A DNA stretch of 64,000 bases, from positions 162,501 through 226,500 of the forward strand of contig JANTQA010000018.1 in the NCBI GenBank assembly GCA_027625915.1. Direction: 5' to 3'. A program made the position numbers and the translations under genes. Numbering within the stretch: the stretch's first letter is position 1; every line of letters begins with the position of its first letter. The notes beneath the pieces are model-generated. The model was not told the DNA's origin. It was given only the letters and a program-made list of their open reading frames with translations, and did not search any database. Below, in pieces: positions 11,102 through 21,464 of this stretch. This DNA is from Anaeramoeba flamelloides. Lineage: Eukaryota; Metamonada; Anaeramoebidae.

Positions 11102-11391
11102 GACCCAATCTCATTTAAAAAGTAAAGTTAGGATCTTGGAAATATTTTCCTATTTGGATCAAAAAATCATTTTATGTCATTTTTTTAAAGGAAAAATGAA
11201 ATTGAAATTTTGAGATACGTAAACTCTAACACCTTGTTAAGGATGGTAAAAATGAAAAACTAAAATAATCACGATTTTTTAACAATAAAAAAAAGTCTCA
11301 ATAATAAACTTTAAAGCTAAATAATCGTATTTTCAATGATTTTTGATCATTGGGTTACTTTGAATTGTTACATTGTCTCGACAAACAATTA
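11102..11391 (+). repeat. Dispersed repeat R1, copy 2
   Basis: Shares CCCAATCTCATTTAAAAAG, GTAAACTCTAACACCTTGTT, AAGGATGGTAAAAATGAAAA and TTTGATCATTGGGTTACTTT with the reverse-strand copy at 50740-51590. It provides the uninterrupted version of the site that holds a foldback there. Confidence 0.65.
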
Positions 11392-11876
11392 ATCCGTCCC
11401 AACTCTAATGTGAAATATTATAAAACATAGAAATTGGTAGTCTATTATAAAATTGTGTTTTTAGAAATAGAAAATTCAATTTCGATCATAAGATCAAAAT
11501 TTCAACTTCTCTTACTTCCTTCGAGTTTTTTTTTTTTTGTACAAACCAAGATAAAAATTAAATTTTCAAAAGATAAGAAATCACAGAAACTTGAAAGCGT
11601 TTTTCGATCATTGCTTTTAAATTTGTTTAAATCTGAGATTTTAACAATTTTGGAAAATGAAGATCCACATTAATGTAAGTTTTTTTATTGATTTGTTTGT
11701 CAATTTCAAAGGAATCAAAAAATAGATAACTTATTTTAATCTTCTATTATAAATTTTACAGTTTATGATGAGCTTTAATAACTCTTTTACGGTTTGTTGA
11801 ACAAAATAAAATTACAGAATAGAAAATCAATTTGAGGTCTTCTTATAAATTTTTCAAAGTATTTCTGGAACGGCTG
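11392..11876. mobile_element. MITE family M2 (CAGCCGTTCC ends), copy 1
   Basis: Left end ATCCGTCCCAACTC... and right end ...TTCTGGAACGGCTG, each next to TA (11390-11391 and 11877-11878). The interior matches the reverse complement of the copy at 49085-50730, for example ATCATAAGATCAAAATTTCA. The frame at 11434-11673 lies inside it and is not considered a host gene. Confidence 0.65.
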
Positions 11877-12439
11877 TATCGATTATTATAAAGGGGTTGT
11901 GATTTTGGCTTTTTTACTTTTTGTTTATTTGGCTTTTGTTCTTTTTGTTTTTCCTTGAATTAAATCTCCCAGCCATTACTAAGAGGGGAGATTGTCTCCT
12001 CGAATTTTTTTTGGAACAACATGATCCATGTCAAACACATAAAATATTAGGTTTCGGGTACTTTACATTTTTTTTGTGCTTTTTTGATAAAGTTTTTTTT
12101 GTTTGGATCTTTTCTTTTATAACCCAATTTGTTGTTATAGAGGAAAATTGCGTTGAGGTGCTATGCGGTAAAGGTTTGGTGAGAATTTTGCATTCAAAGG
12201 ATCTTTTGGAAATTAAATTTGGGAAAATTAGTGATAATTTTTGTTTTTAAAAAATAAATTTCAATGTCAGTTAGTTAAAGAAAAAATTATTTTTCGATTT
12301 TTGGGAATTGCGAATTTTAGTGAATTCATTACAATTCCAAACTATTTACCGTGCCATCTCATCAAAATATTGTCTTTTTTTTCAAAGAAAAAAATCCTGT
12401 TCATCCAAAATTTTCACTTTTCTCCATTTTGACCTTTTG

Positions 12440-12535
12440 AGTGAAAATTGAAAACCCCTTCATCTTAACTTACATACCAGAAAATAACACAAGTTAACCA
12501 CCAACAAGTCAAAATGGTTTTCAATTTTCACCTGG
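12440..12535. repeat. Small inverted repeat
   Basis: GTGAAAATTGAAAACC at 12441 and its exact complement near 12519-12534 enclose a spacer of about 60 bases. Could be a tiny MITE. Confidence 0.5.
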
Positions 12536-12749
12536 ATTGAAATTTTCTCGAAAAGCTGTTTTTTCCGATCATTCTTTTTCATTTTGAGATACGAGAACTC
12601 TAAAATTCTGACTTTTTCTGAAAAAAAATTCATTTTTTTTACTACTTAGATCTCACTAAATAAATATTTGTTTGTGAGATATATCAATCACAAAATCCTC
12701 TTTAAAACACACCAAACAACAAAAATTCAATTGCCAACGTAGTCGTTAA

Positions 12750-13330
12750 ATTTTTACTGTTGTTTGAAAAATAGTGACAAATATTGAGAAACTTAACCAA
12801 TCAGTTTTATTGCAACAATGGGCAATAGACATCAAAAAAATGTGAGATTCTTTTGTTCATTGTTGATTTAATTTCAAAAACAAATCCAAAATCCAAAATA
12901 TAAAAATGAGAATGCACTATTAGAATCAAAAGAGAATTTAAAAGCATTCTATTTAAACCACATTCTAAACACCTTCAAATAACTTACAATTTTGAGTTCA
13001 ATTTCGATTTTAACAAAATTAGTAGACAAAACTTTGAGGAAAGAAGAAGAACTAATCTTTTTGGTTTCAATGTTTACTATTATTTTCGAATTAAAAGGGG
13101 AAAAATTTCTCGTTTTTTTTAGATTTTTCTTTTAATTACAACCTTATTTCAATTAAATCACTTGAACTACGTGAAATTTCAGATTTTGGTCTATAATTTT
13201 AATCTCAATTCTTTTAATTTGGTTTTTATTCTTGCTAAGCCAGAATTTTTACTTACATAGAGCTACTAAAAATCTGAAAAAAAAAAAGGATCAACATCAA
13301 TTGAAATTTTTGACCTATTAAATATTCAAA
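12750..13330 (+). repeat. Dispersed repeat R2, copy 1, with an empty insertion site
   Basis: Matches 43590-43788 and 44500-44640 (for example GAATGCACTATT, AAAAGCATTC and TTTAAACCACATTCTAAA). At 12950-12951 the TA is uninterrupted (GCATTCTATTTAAACC), whereas the 43.6 kb copy has a 711 bp insertion there. Confidence 0.7.
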
Positions 13331-13764
13331 CACAAGTAAGGTTTTATAAAATTCATTGATCGTTCCAAAAGTTCCATAAAATGAGTTAACTTGAAAGAAT
13401 AGTAAACAATCAAAACAAAAATTTCCAAATAGGAAATTGAACCAAGAATTGTTTTGAATTTTTTTGAATTTAAGGGATTAGCTTCTACCACTTGATCGTC
13501 TGAAATTAAAGTATGTTAACCACAGATGGTAAACTTTCCTTGTGCTCTTTGTTTCAATGTCTCTAAAAAATTTAATATTTGTAAAAAAGTCATAAAAATT
13601 GATCTCATCGATTAAATAATGTTACTCGGATCAATAAAAAAACCAAAATATCTTTTGAAGATAAAAATTCGGCATTTTGCAACAAATTTAAAGTATTAAT
13701 TATCAATCTGAATACTCTTACATTGAAAAATATTTGTACTTATCATGTTGAAATGCGATTGTTA
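13331..13764. other. No supported feature
   Basis: AT-rich. No reading frame of note and no repeat recognised by eye. Confidence 0.35.
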
Positions 13765-14121
13765 CAGCCATTTCAAATCTGGGTCGCACGATTTAACTTA
13801 ACTTGGAATTTCAATTTTCATTAAACTTTCAAAAAACTCCTTGTAATTGAAATGGGCTATTGTTATTTTGGACTCAAATCTTCTTGTGTTGTCCTTAATA
13901 TACAAGATCCCTTACAACATTGGGATTTTTTAAAAATAATTTCAAAAAAGTTCAAAAAAAAAGGGGAAAAGTTGTTTACAGAGCTTGTCATTCAGGTATT
14001 CTTGAGTTTTGGAGTTAAAAATTTAATTTAGTTTTAACAGATCTTTAAGTTCAAATATCGTATAATCAAAATATAAATTCCAAGTTAAGTTAAATCTTGC
14101 GCACCAGGTTTGAAGGGGCTG
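13765..14121. mobile_element. TA-flanked MITE with CAGCC ends (357 bp)
   Basis: Left end CAGCCATTTCAAATCTGGGT and right end complement CAGCCCCTTCAAACCTGGTG. A further shared block (TTAACTTAACTTGGAATTT) gives inverted repeats of about 48 bases. TA flanks both ends (13763-13764, 14122-14123). The ends resemble family M2, so both may be served by one Tc1/mariner-type transposase. Confidence 0.75.
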
Positions 14122-14416
14122 TATCTTCTCAATATCATAAAATAACAACAATTTGCCCAACCACTCCGCTGCAACTCATCTTGATATTTGTTAATGTATC
14201 TCAACACTCCGGTCTCGACTACCATAACTGATATCACAAATCATAATCCATTTTTTCAAATCTTCCAAAAGTTTGTTAACTTATGATATTAACGAGATAA
14301 CATTCCAAATTGAGTGACTGATAATCCTTGTTTGTGTATGAACAATGGATATTAGAGAAGAAATAAAATCATAACAAATATTTGAAACAGTAAAAACAAA
14401 TGAAAACAAGTTTTTA
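14122..14416. other. No supported feature
   Basis: Slightly richer in C than its neighbours (AACCACTCCGCTGCAACTC), but no gene, RNA or repeat is recognised. Confidence 0.3.
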
Positions 14417-14431
14417 AAATTTTAAAATTAA

Positions 14432-15768
14432 TTTTTTTTTTTATTTTTGAAGAGAGAAAATTGCTTTTCTCCTGTGTGCCCTAATTTCTAAACTTTTTTT
14501 TAGAAATTTTGTTAAAGAATCACAAATTTTATTATCACTTACTAATGATAATATATATGATGAATTCTTTTTATTAATAATATCTCTGATATTATTAATT
14601 TTTTTATTTTTTTCAAAAAATTCAGATGTCCAGATTTTTTCGATTTATTTTATAGGCCGGACAGTCCCATAAAAAATGATCGAAATCTTCAATGATATCA
14701 ATATTTAACTTTTCTTTACATAAATCACAATTTTTATTTTTATTTTTACTTGTTACATAAGAGTACCTATTTAAACAATTAGTAAAATTTCGAAATTTTA
14801 GAATTGTTTTTGAAGCTTTCCAGTTTAAATATTTTTGTTGTTTGAAATTGCAATTTTGTTGTTTTATAATTTAATAAATATTGTTGAACTTTCCAACTAG
14901 GTGAATTTTCCAATTCGGTTAATCGAAAAACTTTTAATTCTAAATCTAATAATTTTAATCCCTTAGTGTGCCAATTAATATTTTCATTTTCCAATTTTCG
15001 AAAATTTAGTATTGTTTTTAATTTTTTTTAAATTTAAGAAATCTAATTTTTCTATCAATTTATATTTTCTTCGGTATATTTTTTAATCTAGCGAGATCAA
15101 TTTTTGCTTCAGTTTTATAAATTAATCGAGGTGAATGGATATTAATTTGTAAGAAATTTGTGACTGTTTTATTGATAAATCTATCAATTCTTTCAAAATC
15201 ATTTTGTTTCAAGTCAAATATTTCAAGACCATAATAAAGTTGACTTAAAATGAGAGCTTTGAAAGAAGTTATTTTGACTCCATTGTTGAGTTTATTTTGT
15301 TGAAACAATCGATTAAGTGTTTCCAAGGACTTTTCCACTTTTTTGAAATTATATTCAAGATGCGTGTTTTTTTCTAACCAAATCCCAAGATAAAAATATC
15401 TTTTAATTCTTTTTTTATATTTGGTTTTTTTTATTATGTGGGTTCATCCCGAATCTTTTTATTATTTCAAAAATACTTTCTAAATTAATTTTTAGAGAGA
15501 TTAATGGCCCTTTCATAATAAGAATAAGATCATCTGCATACATTTGAACATGAACAGCTAAAGTTTTTAACTTTTCTAGTAGGAAATGAGATATAAATGC
15601 GAAGAGAATTGGTGATAAGGGATCTCCTTGATAAACTCCAATTCCTTCTTTTTTGTAATATCTCAAGAGCCAATTTTTAATTGTTTCATTTTTGATAAAT
15701 TTTTTAATAGATTGATATATTAACGAGTGTTGTATAGAGTCAAAACATTTTTGTATGTCTATAGTAAC
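14432..15768 (-). mobile_element. LINE copy B, 5' truncated, with target duplication
   Basis: Minus-strand non-LTR retrotransposon starting inside reverse transcriptase motif A (VTIDIQKCFDSI). It continues through GIGVYQGDPLSPILFAFISH (motif B) and VQMYADDLILIMKG (catalytic YADD), then YYGLEIFDL, INIHSPRLIYKTEAKIDLARL, and a CDLCKEKLN...EDFDHFLWDCP zinc-knuckle-like end. The tail is GAAGAGAG then poly-T on the plus strand (a poly-A tail). A 15-base direct repeat, AAATTTTAAAATTAA, flanks it at 14417-14431 and 15769-15783. The ORF is broken into frames 15415-15666, 15060-15338 and 14779-14994. It lacks the hairpin arrays found in copies A and C. Confidence 0.85.
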
Positions 15769-15884
15769 AAATTTTAAAATTAAGAGAATGATAATTTAAA
15801 CTCTCGAAAAAACTAACAAGAAAAGATATTTTGTTTTTTTTTTTCTTTTTGAAGGGAGAAAATTACTTTCCTCTTACAATCGTT

Positions 15885-17350
15885 AGGTTTTTTTTAATTT
15901 TTTCAGAATTCAAAAGAATGGAAAAAAATCTAAGATTTTACTCAATTCTTTTAAATTCTGGAAAACCGCCTTTTGATTTTCTTGAGTTTTCTGTTTATAT
16001 TTAGAAAATTCATTGATTTTCGTTAGGTTTTTTTGAGGTTTTCTATTTATTTGTTAAGTGTTATAGGTTTTTTTGAAATTTTCTGTTTATTTCAAAAATT
16101 AAAAAAACCGCCGTTAACTTTTATTGAGTTTTCTATTTATTTGTGAAGTGTTATAGGTTTTTTTGAGGTTTTCTATTTTATTTCAAAAATTCATTGATTT
16201 TCGTTAGGTTTTTTTGAGGTTTTCTATTTTATTTGTCAAGTTTTCTAGGTTTTTTTGACTTTTCTATTTTATTTGTGAAGTGTTCTAGGCTTTTTTGAGG
16301 TTTTCTAAACTATTTTTCAGTCAAAGGGGCCGAGTTGTAATGGTATAATACATGTGTTTTAAGCGTTTGAATAGATATTAGAAGAAAAATTTTATTTTGG
16401 AAATTTTCAAAATTGAAATCATTTTTTCACATTTTTGTTTTTTTTTTTCTTTGATTTTTTTTTCAAAACCTAATTCATTTGCAAAAAATTTTTTTATTGC
16501 AAGATCAATAGTCACTTGGTAAAAACGTGCTATTCAAAGGTTATTGAAACCATGAAAAAGAATGTTGAGAAATTATATTGATTTCTATTGCAATTCTGTT
16601 CGATCTTTGATCTTGAGATTTGTTTAATAAATAGAAAAAAATTTTCCACTTCATTTTCATTTCCTTTTTCAAATAGAGACCAAAAATACCAACAAACTTC
16701 GTTTGAGGGCTTAATTTCTAAAAGAAAAAGTATGAAAAATGAAGTTAGAAATGTTTCATATTTATTATTCAAATACCAGTAGAATTTCAAAACGAACATT
16801 GTTGTTTTTCTCAATAGGTCTTGTGACATAAGGATTTCAGTTTTTCAATTTTTAAGAAAATTTATTGATTAATTAGTTTACTTTCAGACATATATCAACA
16901 GTTCTTTGATGTGTATTATTCTGTTTATTTCTTATTTGTTCTTCAAAGGTCAATTATATAAAAGAATTGATATTTGAAAAAAACGTTATTTTTTGGATAC
17001 TCCTTTGACTGAAACAGAGTTTATTTATTTAGAAAATCAATAGATTTTCGTTAGGTTTTTTTTACTTCCGAAATAAAATAGAAAACCTCAAAAAAACCTA
17101 GAACACTTCAGAAATAAAATAGAAAACTCAAAAAAACCTAACGAAAATCGATCGATTTAACAAACAAAACAGAAAACCTCAAGAAAACTACCGTTAGCTT
17201 TTTTTTTAATTTTAGAAATTAAAAAAAACCACAGTTATCTTTTCCAGAATTTAAAAGAATTGAGCAAAATCTTTGATTTTTCTCCATTTTTTTTAAATTC
17301 TGGAAAAGCTAGGTACTTTAAGACACTCTACAGCACTTGACGACACAATC
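15885..17350. repeat. Large hairpin array inside LINE C (site 2)
   Basis: About 750 bases of hairpin modules once the nested transposon is removed. Types include GGTTTTTTTGAGGTTTTCTA with AAGTGTTCTAGG steps, CCAGAATTTAAAAGAATTGA, and the ATTTCAAAAATTAAAAAAA type. Junctions are CGTTAGG, CCTAACG and GCCGTTAAC. The right edge (17297-17345) holds CTAGGTACTTTAAGACACTC then TACAGCACTTGACGACAC, the conserved end motif. It sits directly next to the LINE C codons for HFLWDC. Confidence 0.8.
16308..17021. mobile_element. TA-flanked element family M3 (714 bp), copy 1
   Basis: Ends are AACTATTTTTCAGTCAAAGG (left) and the complement AACTCTGTTTCAGTCAAAGG (right), each next to TA (16306-16307, 17022-17023). 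The whole sequence is present in reverse orientation at 43789-44499. It splits a hairpin module that reads TTTTCTATTTATTTAG when intact, so the insertion is later than the array. The frames at 16530-16829 and 16588-16782 are not conserved as proteins. Confidence 0.85.
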
Positions 17351-17517
17351 CCATAAAAAATGATCGATATCTTCAATGATTTCTAAGTTAAAACGTTTTT
17401 TATCTAAATTGCAGGATTTTTTTTTTTGTTTTATTCTTATCATAATCATAAGAATATCTCTTTAGATAATTTTTAAAATTTCTTAATTTCAAGATCGAAG
17501 TAGAACCTTTACCATTT

Positions 17518-17655
17518 AAATATTTTTTTTTTGCCTTAGGTTTTTTTTTTTAATTTGAGAAATAAACAGAAAATTTTTGAATTTTTCTTTTCTTTTAAAT
17601 TCTGGAAAACCTAGGCACTTGACAACACTATACGGCACTCTAGACACTACAGTTT
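17518..17655. repeat. Hairpin module with end motif inside LINE C (site 1)
   Basis: A TAGGTTTTTTTTTTTAATTTG arm and a half CCAGAATTTAAAAG-type module end in CCTAGGCACTTGACAACACT then ATACGGCACTCTAGACACTA at 17610-17650. It interrupts LINE C at the codons matching NINK, the same position as 9545-9635 in LINE A. Confidence 0.7.
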
Positions 17656-18911
17656 GTTTATATTATTATTATACCTAATAATTTTTAAATATTCTTGACC
17701 TTTCCATCCAGAACTATTTATTATTAAGTTTACTCTAAATTGATTAAGATTCATATTTAGTAGTTTTATACTGTCTACGATTCTCCCAATTAATATTTTC
17801 GTTTTCTTTTTTTTTGTAAATTTTAAATTTTTGTGAAATGTGTTCAAAACCAAGAATTTCTAAATCCTTTTTGAGTTTAAATCATCTTTTAATATATCGG
17901 AATTCTTACTTTGTCTATTTTTGCTTGAGTTTTATAAATTATCCTAGGATAATGTGGATTGTTTTTTAAAAATTTTTGTTACTTTTTTTATTTATCCAAA
18001 CATCTATCACGTTGAAATATTTTTGAATTAAATTAAAAAAATAGTAATCCATAAAATAATTGACAAACGCATATTGCTTTAAACATTTGTAATTTTACTC
18101 CAATAGTTATGGTTTGCTATTTAAAAATCATCTTGATTTTTTTAAAATTGGCTTTTTACTTTTTTGAAGTTTTTTTTTGTAGATGTTTTACTTTGTCTAG
18201 TCAAATTCCTGAATATTTTATTTCTGATAATTAGTTTGATTTTAAAGGTTTTATCAATATTTGGGTTCATTCCAAATTCTTTAATAATGCTATAAATTAT
18301 TATCAACTTTTTTGTCAATTTCTGGAATAGGTCCTTCCATTATTAAAATCAAATCATCTCCAAACATTTGAACCTGATGAACTAAATCTTTTATTTTTTT
18401 AATTAAAAAATGGCTAATAAACCCAAAAATTAAAGGGGAAAGACGATCCCCTTGATAAAATCCTATTCCTTCTTTTTTGTAATATTTTTGTAACCAAATT
18501 TTGATTTTTTCATTTTTAATATATTTATTGAGAGCATAATGAACTAATATATGACTAATTGTGTTTTTATAATTTTTTAATATCAATCGTGACTATAAAA
18601 AATTGTTTAATTTTATATTTCTTTTTGAGTTTTTTGAGTTTTTTGAGTCCAAATAATCTATTTAGAACTGTTCTTATTGTATCTAATTTTTTTTTTTTTG
18701 AAACCAACCCAAATTGAAAATCTGAAACTAGATTCCAAGATTCTTTCAATCCATTTATATATACGTTTTAGAAAAAATCTAGCTAAAATGTTATTAATTG
18801 GGATTGGTCTATAATTTAAAGGAACTCCTTCATCACCAGCTTTATGTATAAATAAAATATTTCTTACTTTAATAAAATTAATTATTTCTTCATTTAAAAA
18901 GAAAAGATATT

Positions 18912-20154
18912 AAGAATAAGGTATTTCCAAAAAAGTTGAGCACTTTTTTTTTACATTTCATAAAAAATCATTATTGTTCGAGAAAATATTATCCATTAAT
19001 TAAAATTACTAAATTAAGTTTAATATTAATACCAATTGAATCAATGGCTAAGGTATTTATTTCAAAATATGTGGATGAAAAATTTCCAAAAAATGAAAAA
19101 AAAAAAAATGCACTTTTTTTTGGTGAAAACAATGTAAACTAAATTTCATAATAAATTGTCCATGTTACATTTGAATTTTGAATTGTATTTGTATTGTTTT
19201 GAATTTTTTCCTCTCACAACGAAAAGTCTGAAAATGAATCATTTTTTCTCTTTTTTATTTTTTCCGTGTTATTTTGTTAAAATGGAAAATGAAAATGAAA
19301 ATTTGGAAAGAAGTAGCAAATGAATTAATGAAAAAATTGGTTTCAAATATGAAAAAGAGATTAGATTTAGTTATTCAAATGGAAAGAGAATCAATAAATA
19401 GGTTTTATTAATTTGTTAAAATTTCTATTTTTTATGTAATGCTTATTTCAAAAAAAAATAATTCTTTTTATAATTGTTTTTTTTTTTACTTTTTTTATTT
19501 TATTTTTAGAGGAAAAAGAAATATCTCTTGAGTATAGAACTGAATATTAAAATAGAAAATTTTCTATTATACTAAATAACTTCAATTATTAAAAAAGTTT
19601 TCTATTTAAAATTTGATTTTTAATGGGGCCAATGATTTTGAAATAGAGTTTACAACTAATTTCAATCAAAAAACTGAAAATCTGATAAGGATACAAACCT
19701 TTTTTTAAATAATAAAATGTAGTTATATATTTTCAATTCTATTTAAAAATTTGTTGAGATTAAACAAGTTATGAAAACGGTTTTTTCAATCAAAAAGAAA
19801 AAAATAAACATCAATTTTCACGTGTATATTATTAAATTTCAGAATTGCTCAAATTGAATTTTTTCATATTTTTGAAGAGTTTCTTGATTATTATTATTGT
19901 TATAATGGTTTTTTTATAATTGTGGGAGGAAAAATCAAAAAGGTTATTATTATGATTGCTAGTATTTTATTACTTAAATTGTAGTAAAATTCAAAATCGC
20001 AGAAATAACCTATACTAAATATTTTTAAAAATTTGTTCGAAAATCAATTTTAACCACAAAAAGTTAAGTGTAAATTTTTTTTCCACTTAACACAAGTTGT
20101 TTCAAAAGTCTAATTGGTCTTTTAATTATTTTTTTTTTCTAAATCCTTGCCAAA
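18912..20154. other. Long AT-rich region without supported genes
   Basis: Only short frames (for example 18936-19142), with no recognisable domain. A TTATTATTATTGTTATAATG run lies near 19888. No repeat partner was noticed. Confidence 0.35.
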
Positions 20155-20240
20155 ATATCCTAGTATACCACCCAAGCATACTCTAGCATATTCTAACCTA
20201 CCCTAACATACCCCAACCTCCCCGAAAAGACTGTTTTGTA
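20155..20240. repeat. CCTA-type C-rich patch
   Basis: Degenerate repeats of the form TACCCTAACATACCCCAACC, unusually C-rich for this DNA. The style resembles the centre of the foldback at 57014-57793 (CCTACCCTACC). It could be decayed interstitial telomere-like DNA or a microsatellite. Confidence 0.45.
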
Positions 20241-20349
20241 TACCTACGGTCAATATATTTCAATGGAATTGATTATTTTGAAAAAAATGAGAATTTGACC
20301 AAAATTAAAATTTAATAATATACCCTTTTAAGTTATTCTAAATATATCA

Positions 20350-20600
20350 AAAATCTGATATTTCAAAAATTAAAAAAAAATAAAAACCAAAAACCTCAAA
20401 AAAAGTGAACCACAATTTTTGAAATGAGGATTACAGATTTTTTATTTACTGAACTTTCACTGAAAAAAAAATGTTGAACAACAAGATTTTTTATGAATAA
20501 TTAAAATTCATTTTAAAAGACATTACAAAGTCTCAATTTTCTTAGTGATTATTTGTCTTTTCAAAGATCTTTTTTTTTCTTTTTATTCTTGGCTTTCTGA
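20350..20600. repeat. Dispersed repeat R3, copy 1
   Basis: Matches the reverse complement of 63080-63300. Shared blocks include CACTGAAAAAAAAATGTTGA and TGAAATGAGGATTAC, followed by a poly-A/G-rich tract mirrored by the poly-T tract at 62965-63072. Confidence 0.6.
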
Positions 20601-20861
20601 GAAATAAAAAAATAAAAAAAAAAAAAGAAAAAAGAAAAACAAAAGAAAAAGAAAAGAAAAACAAAAATTTGAAAAAGCAAAAACAAAATTTGAAAAAAAA
20701 AAATAAAAATTTGAAAAAGCAAAACTAAAATTTACAAAATTTGAAAAAATTATTCTGATCCAAAAATTTGAAAATATTTTTTTAGAGAAGAATACTGTTA
20801 TAAATCCTCAAAAAAACTTCCATTAACATTATAAAGTGAGTCAAAATTTTTGAAATCTAAA

Positions 20862-21067
20862 CTCTTTCAAATAAAAGTTCACAGAAAATTTTCAAGAATT
20901 ATTCATAATTGAATCAAATTAATTGTAGTATCATTTCAAAAGATAAGAAACACTTTAAAACATAAAAAAACACTCAAACAAAATCTTAAAAACTCATTAA
21001 AACAAAACAATAAAAATGAAAATTAAAATATTTTTTTTTTTTTATGTACCCTTTTATTTGAAATGAG
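20862..21067. mobile_element. MITE family M4 (TTTCAAATAAAAGG ends), copy 1
   Basis: Left CTCTTTCAAATAAAAGTTCA; right complement CTCATTTCAAATAAAAGGGT. The interior (AAGAATTATTCATAATTGAA, AATTGTAGTATCATT) matches the copy at 28984-29190. About 206 bp, non-coding. Confidence 0.75.
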
Positions 21068-21464
21068 AAAAATTTTTTTGTAAATTGTAAAGAAAAAAAT
21101 ATATAAAATCAATAAAAAACCTTTGAATACTTTGAATTGGGAAGAAGTTCTTTACAAGTTAATGATAACTCTTTACACATCAAACTTTTGTTCTTTAAAG
21201 TCTCATTTTATAGATAAAGCCACAATTCATCCGGTTCTTTTGTTGGAATTGTTTTTTTTTTTTCTTTATTTTCTCTTTTTCTTTGTTCCATACATCAATC
21301 CAATAATGGTCTTTCTTAATTCCTATATCTAGCTCATTCAAAATCAAACTTAAACTGTTTCCGTTTATATACTGTCGGTTATTTACAAATTGTTTTCTTA
21401 TTATCTTGTTTTCTCATTTTCCAACGGTTCAATATCCAAAAATAATAAAGCAAAAAATGAAAAA

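Larger units (their letters stand above)
11061..12745. mobile_element. TTAA-flanked composite element (1.7 kb)
   Basis: The left end GGACTACGTTGGCAATTC and the right end (complement reads CGACTACGTTGGCAATTG) form terminal inverted repeats of about 17-20 bases. Each is flanked by TTAA (11057-11060 and 12746-12749), the target typical of piggyBac and Kolobok transposons. The interior carries repeat R1, a TA-flanked MITE and a small hairpin. No transposase is readable; the hydrophobic frame at 11921-12250 is not recognised. Confidence 0.6.
15831..18898 (-). mobile_element. LINE copy C carrying two hairpin arrays and a nested transposon
   Basis: Starts in RT domain 1 (VPLNYRPIPINNILARFF) and continues to QFGLVSKKK, a decayed motif A, GIGFYQGDRLSPLIFGF and VQMFGDDLILIMEG, where the catalytic box reads FGDD instead of YADD. 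The post-RT and zinc-knuckle regions follow. The 3' end (GAAGGGAG plus poly-T on the plus strand) lies at 15831-15860. A 13-base direct repeat, AAGAAAAGATATT, flanks the whole at 15818-15830 and 18899-18911. Hairpin arrays interrupt it at 17518-17655 and 15885-17350, and a 714 bp transposon sits inside the second. Several stops and frame changes are present, so it is inactive. Confidence 0.8.

Noticed and set aside
11921-12250. 109-codon frame with two hydrophobic segments
   Set aside because: It lies inside a composite transposon, has no recognisable motif, and its composition follows the T-rich DNA.
16327-16380. tRNA-like start (GGCCGAGTTGTAATGGTATA) that could signal a SINE promoter
   Set aside because: The A-box-like and B-box-like motifs are too close together, no cloverleaf forms, and the sequence lies in the end of a TA-flanked DNA transposon.
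20155-20240. Telomere at an assembly end
   Set aside because: The C-rich repeat is short, irregular and internal, with unique DNA on both sides.
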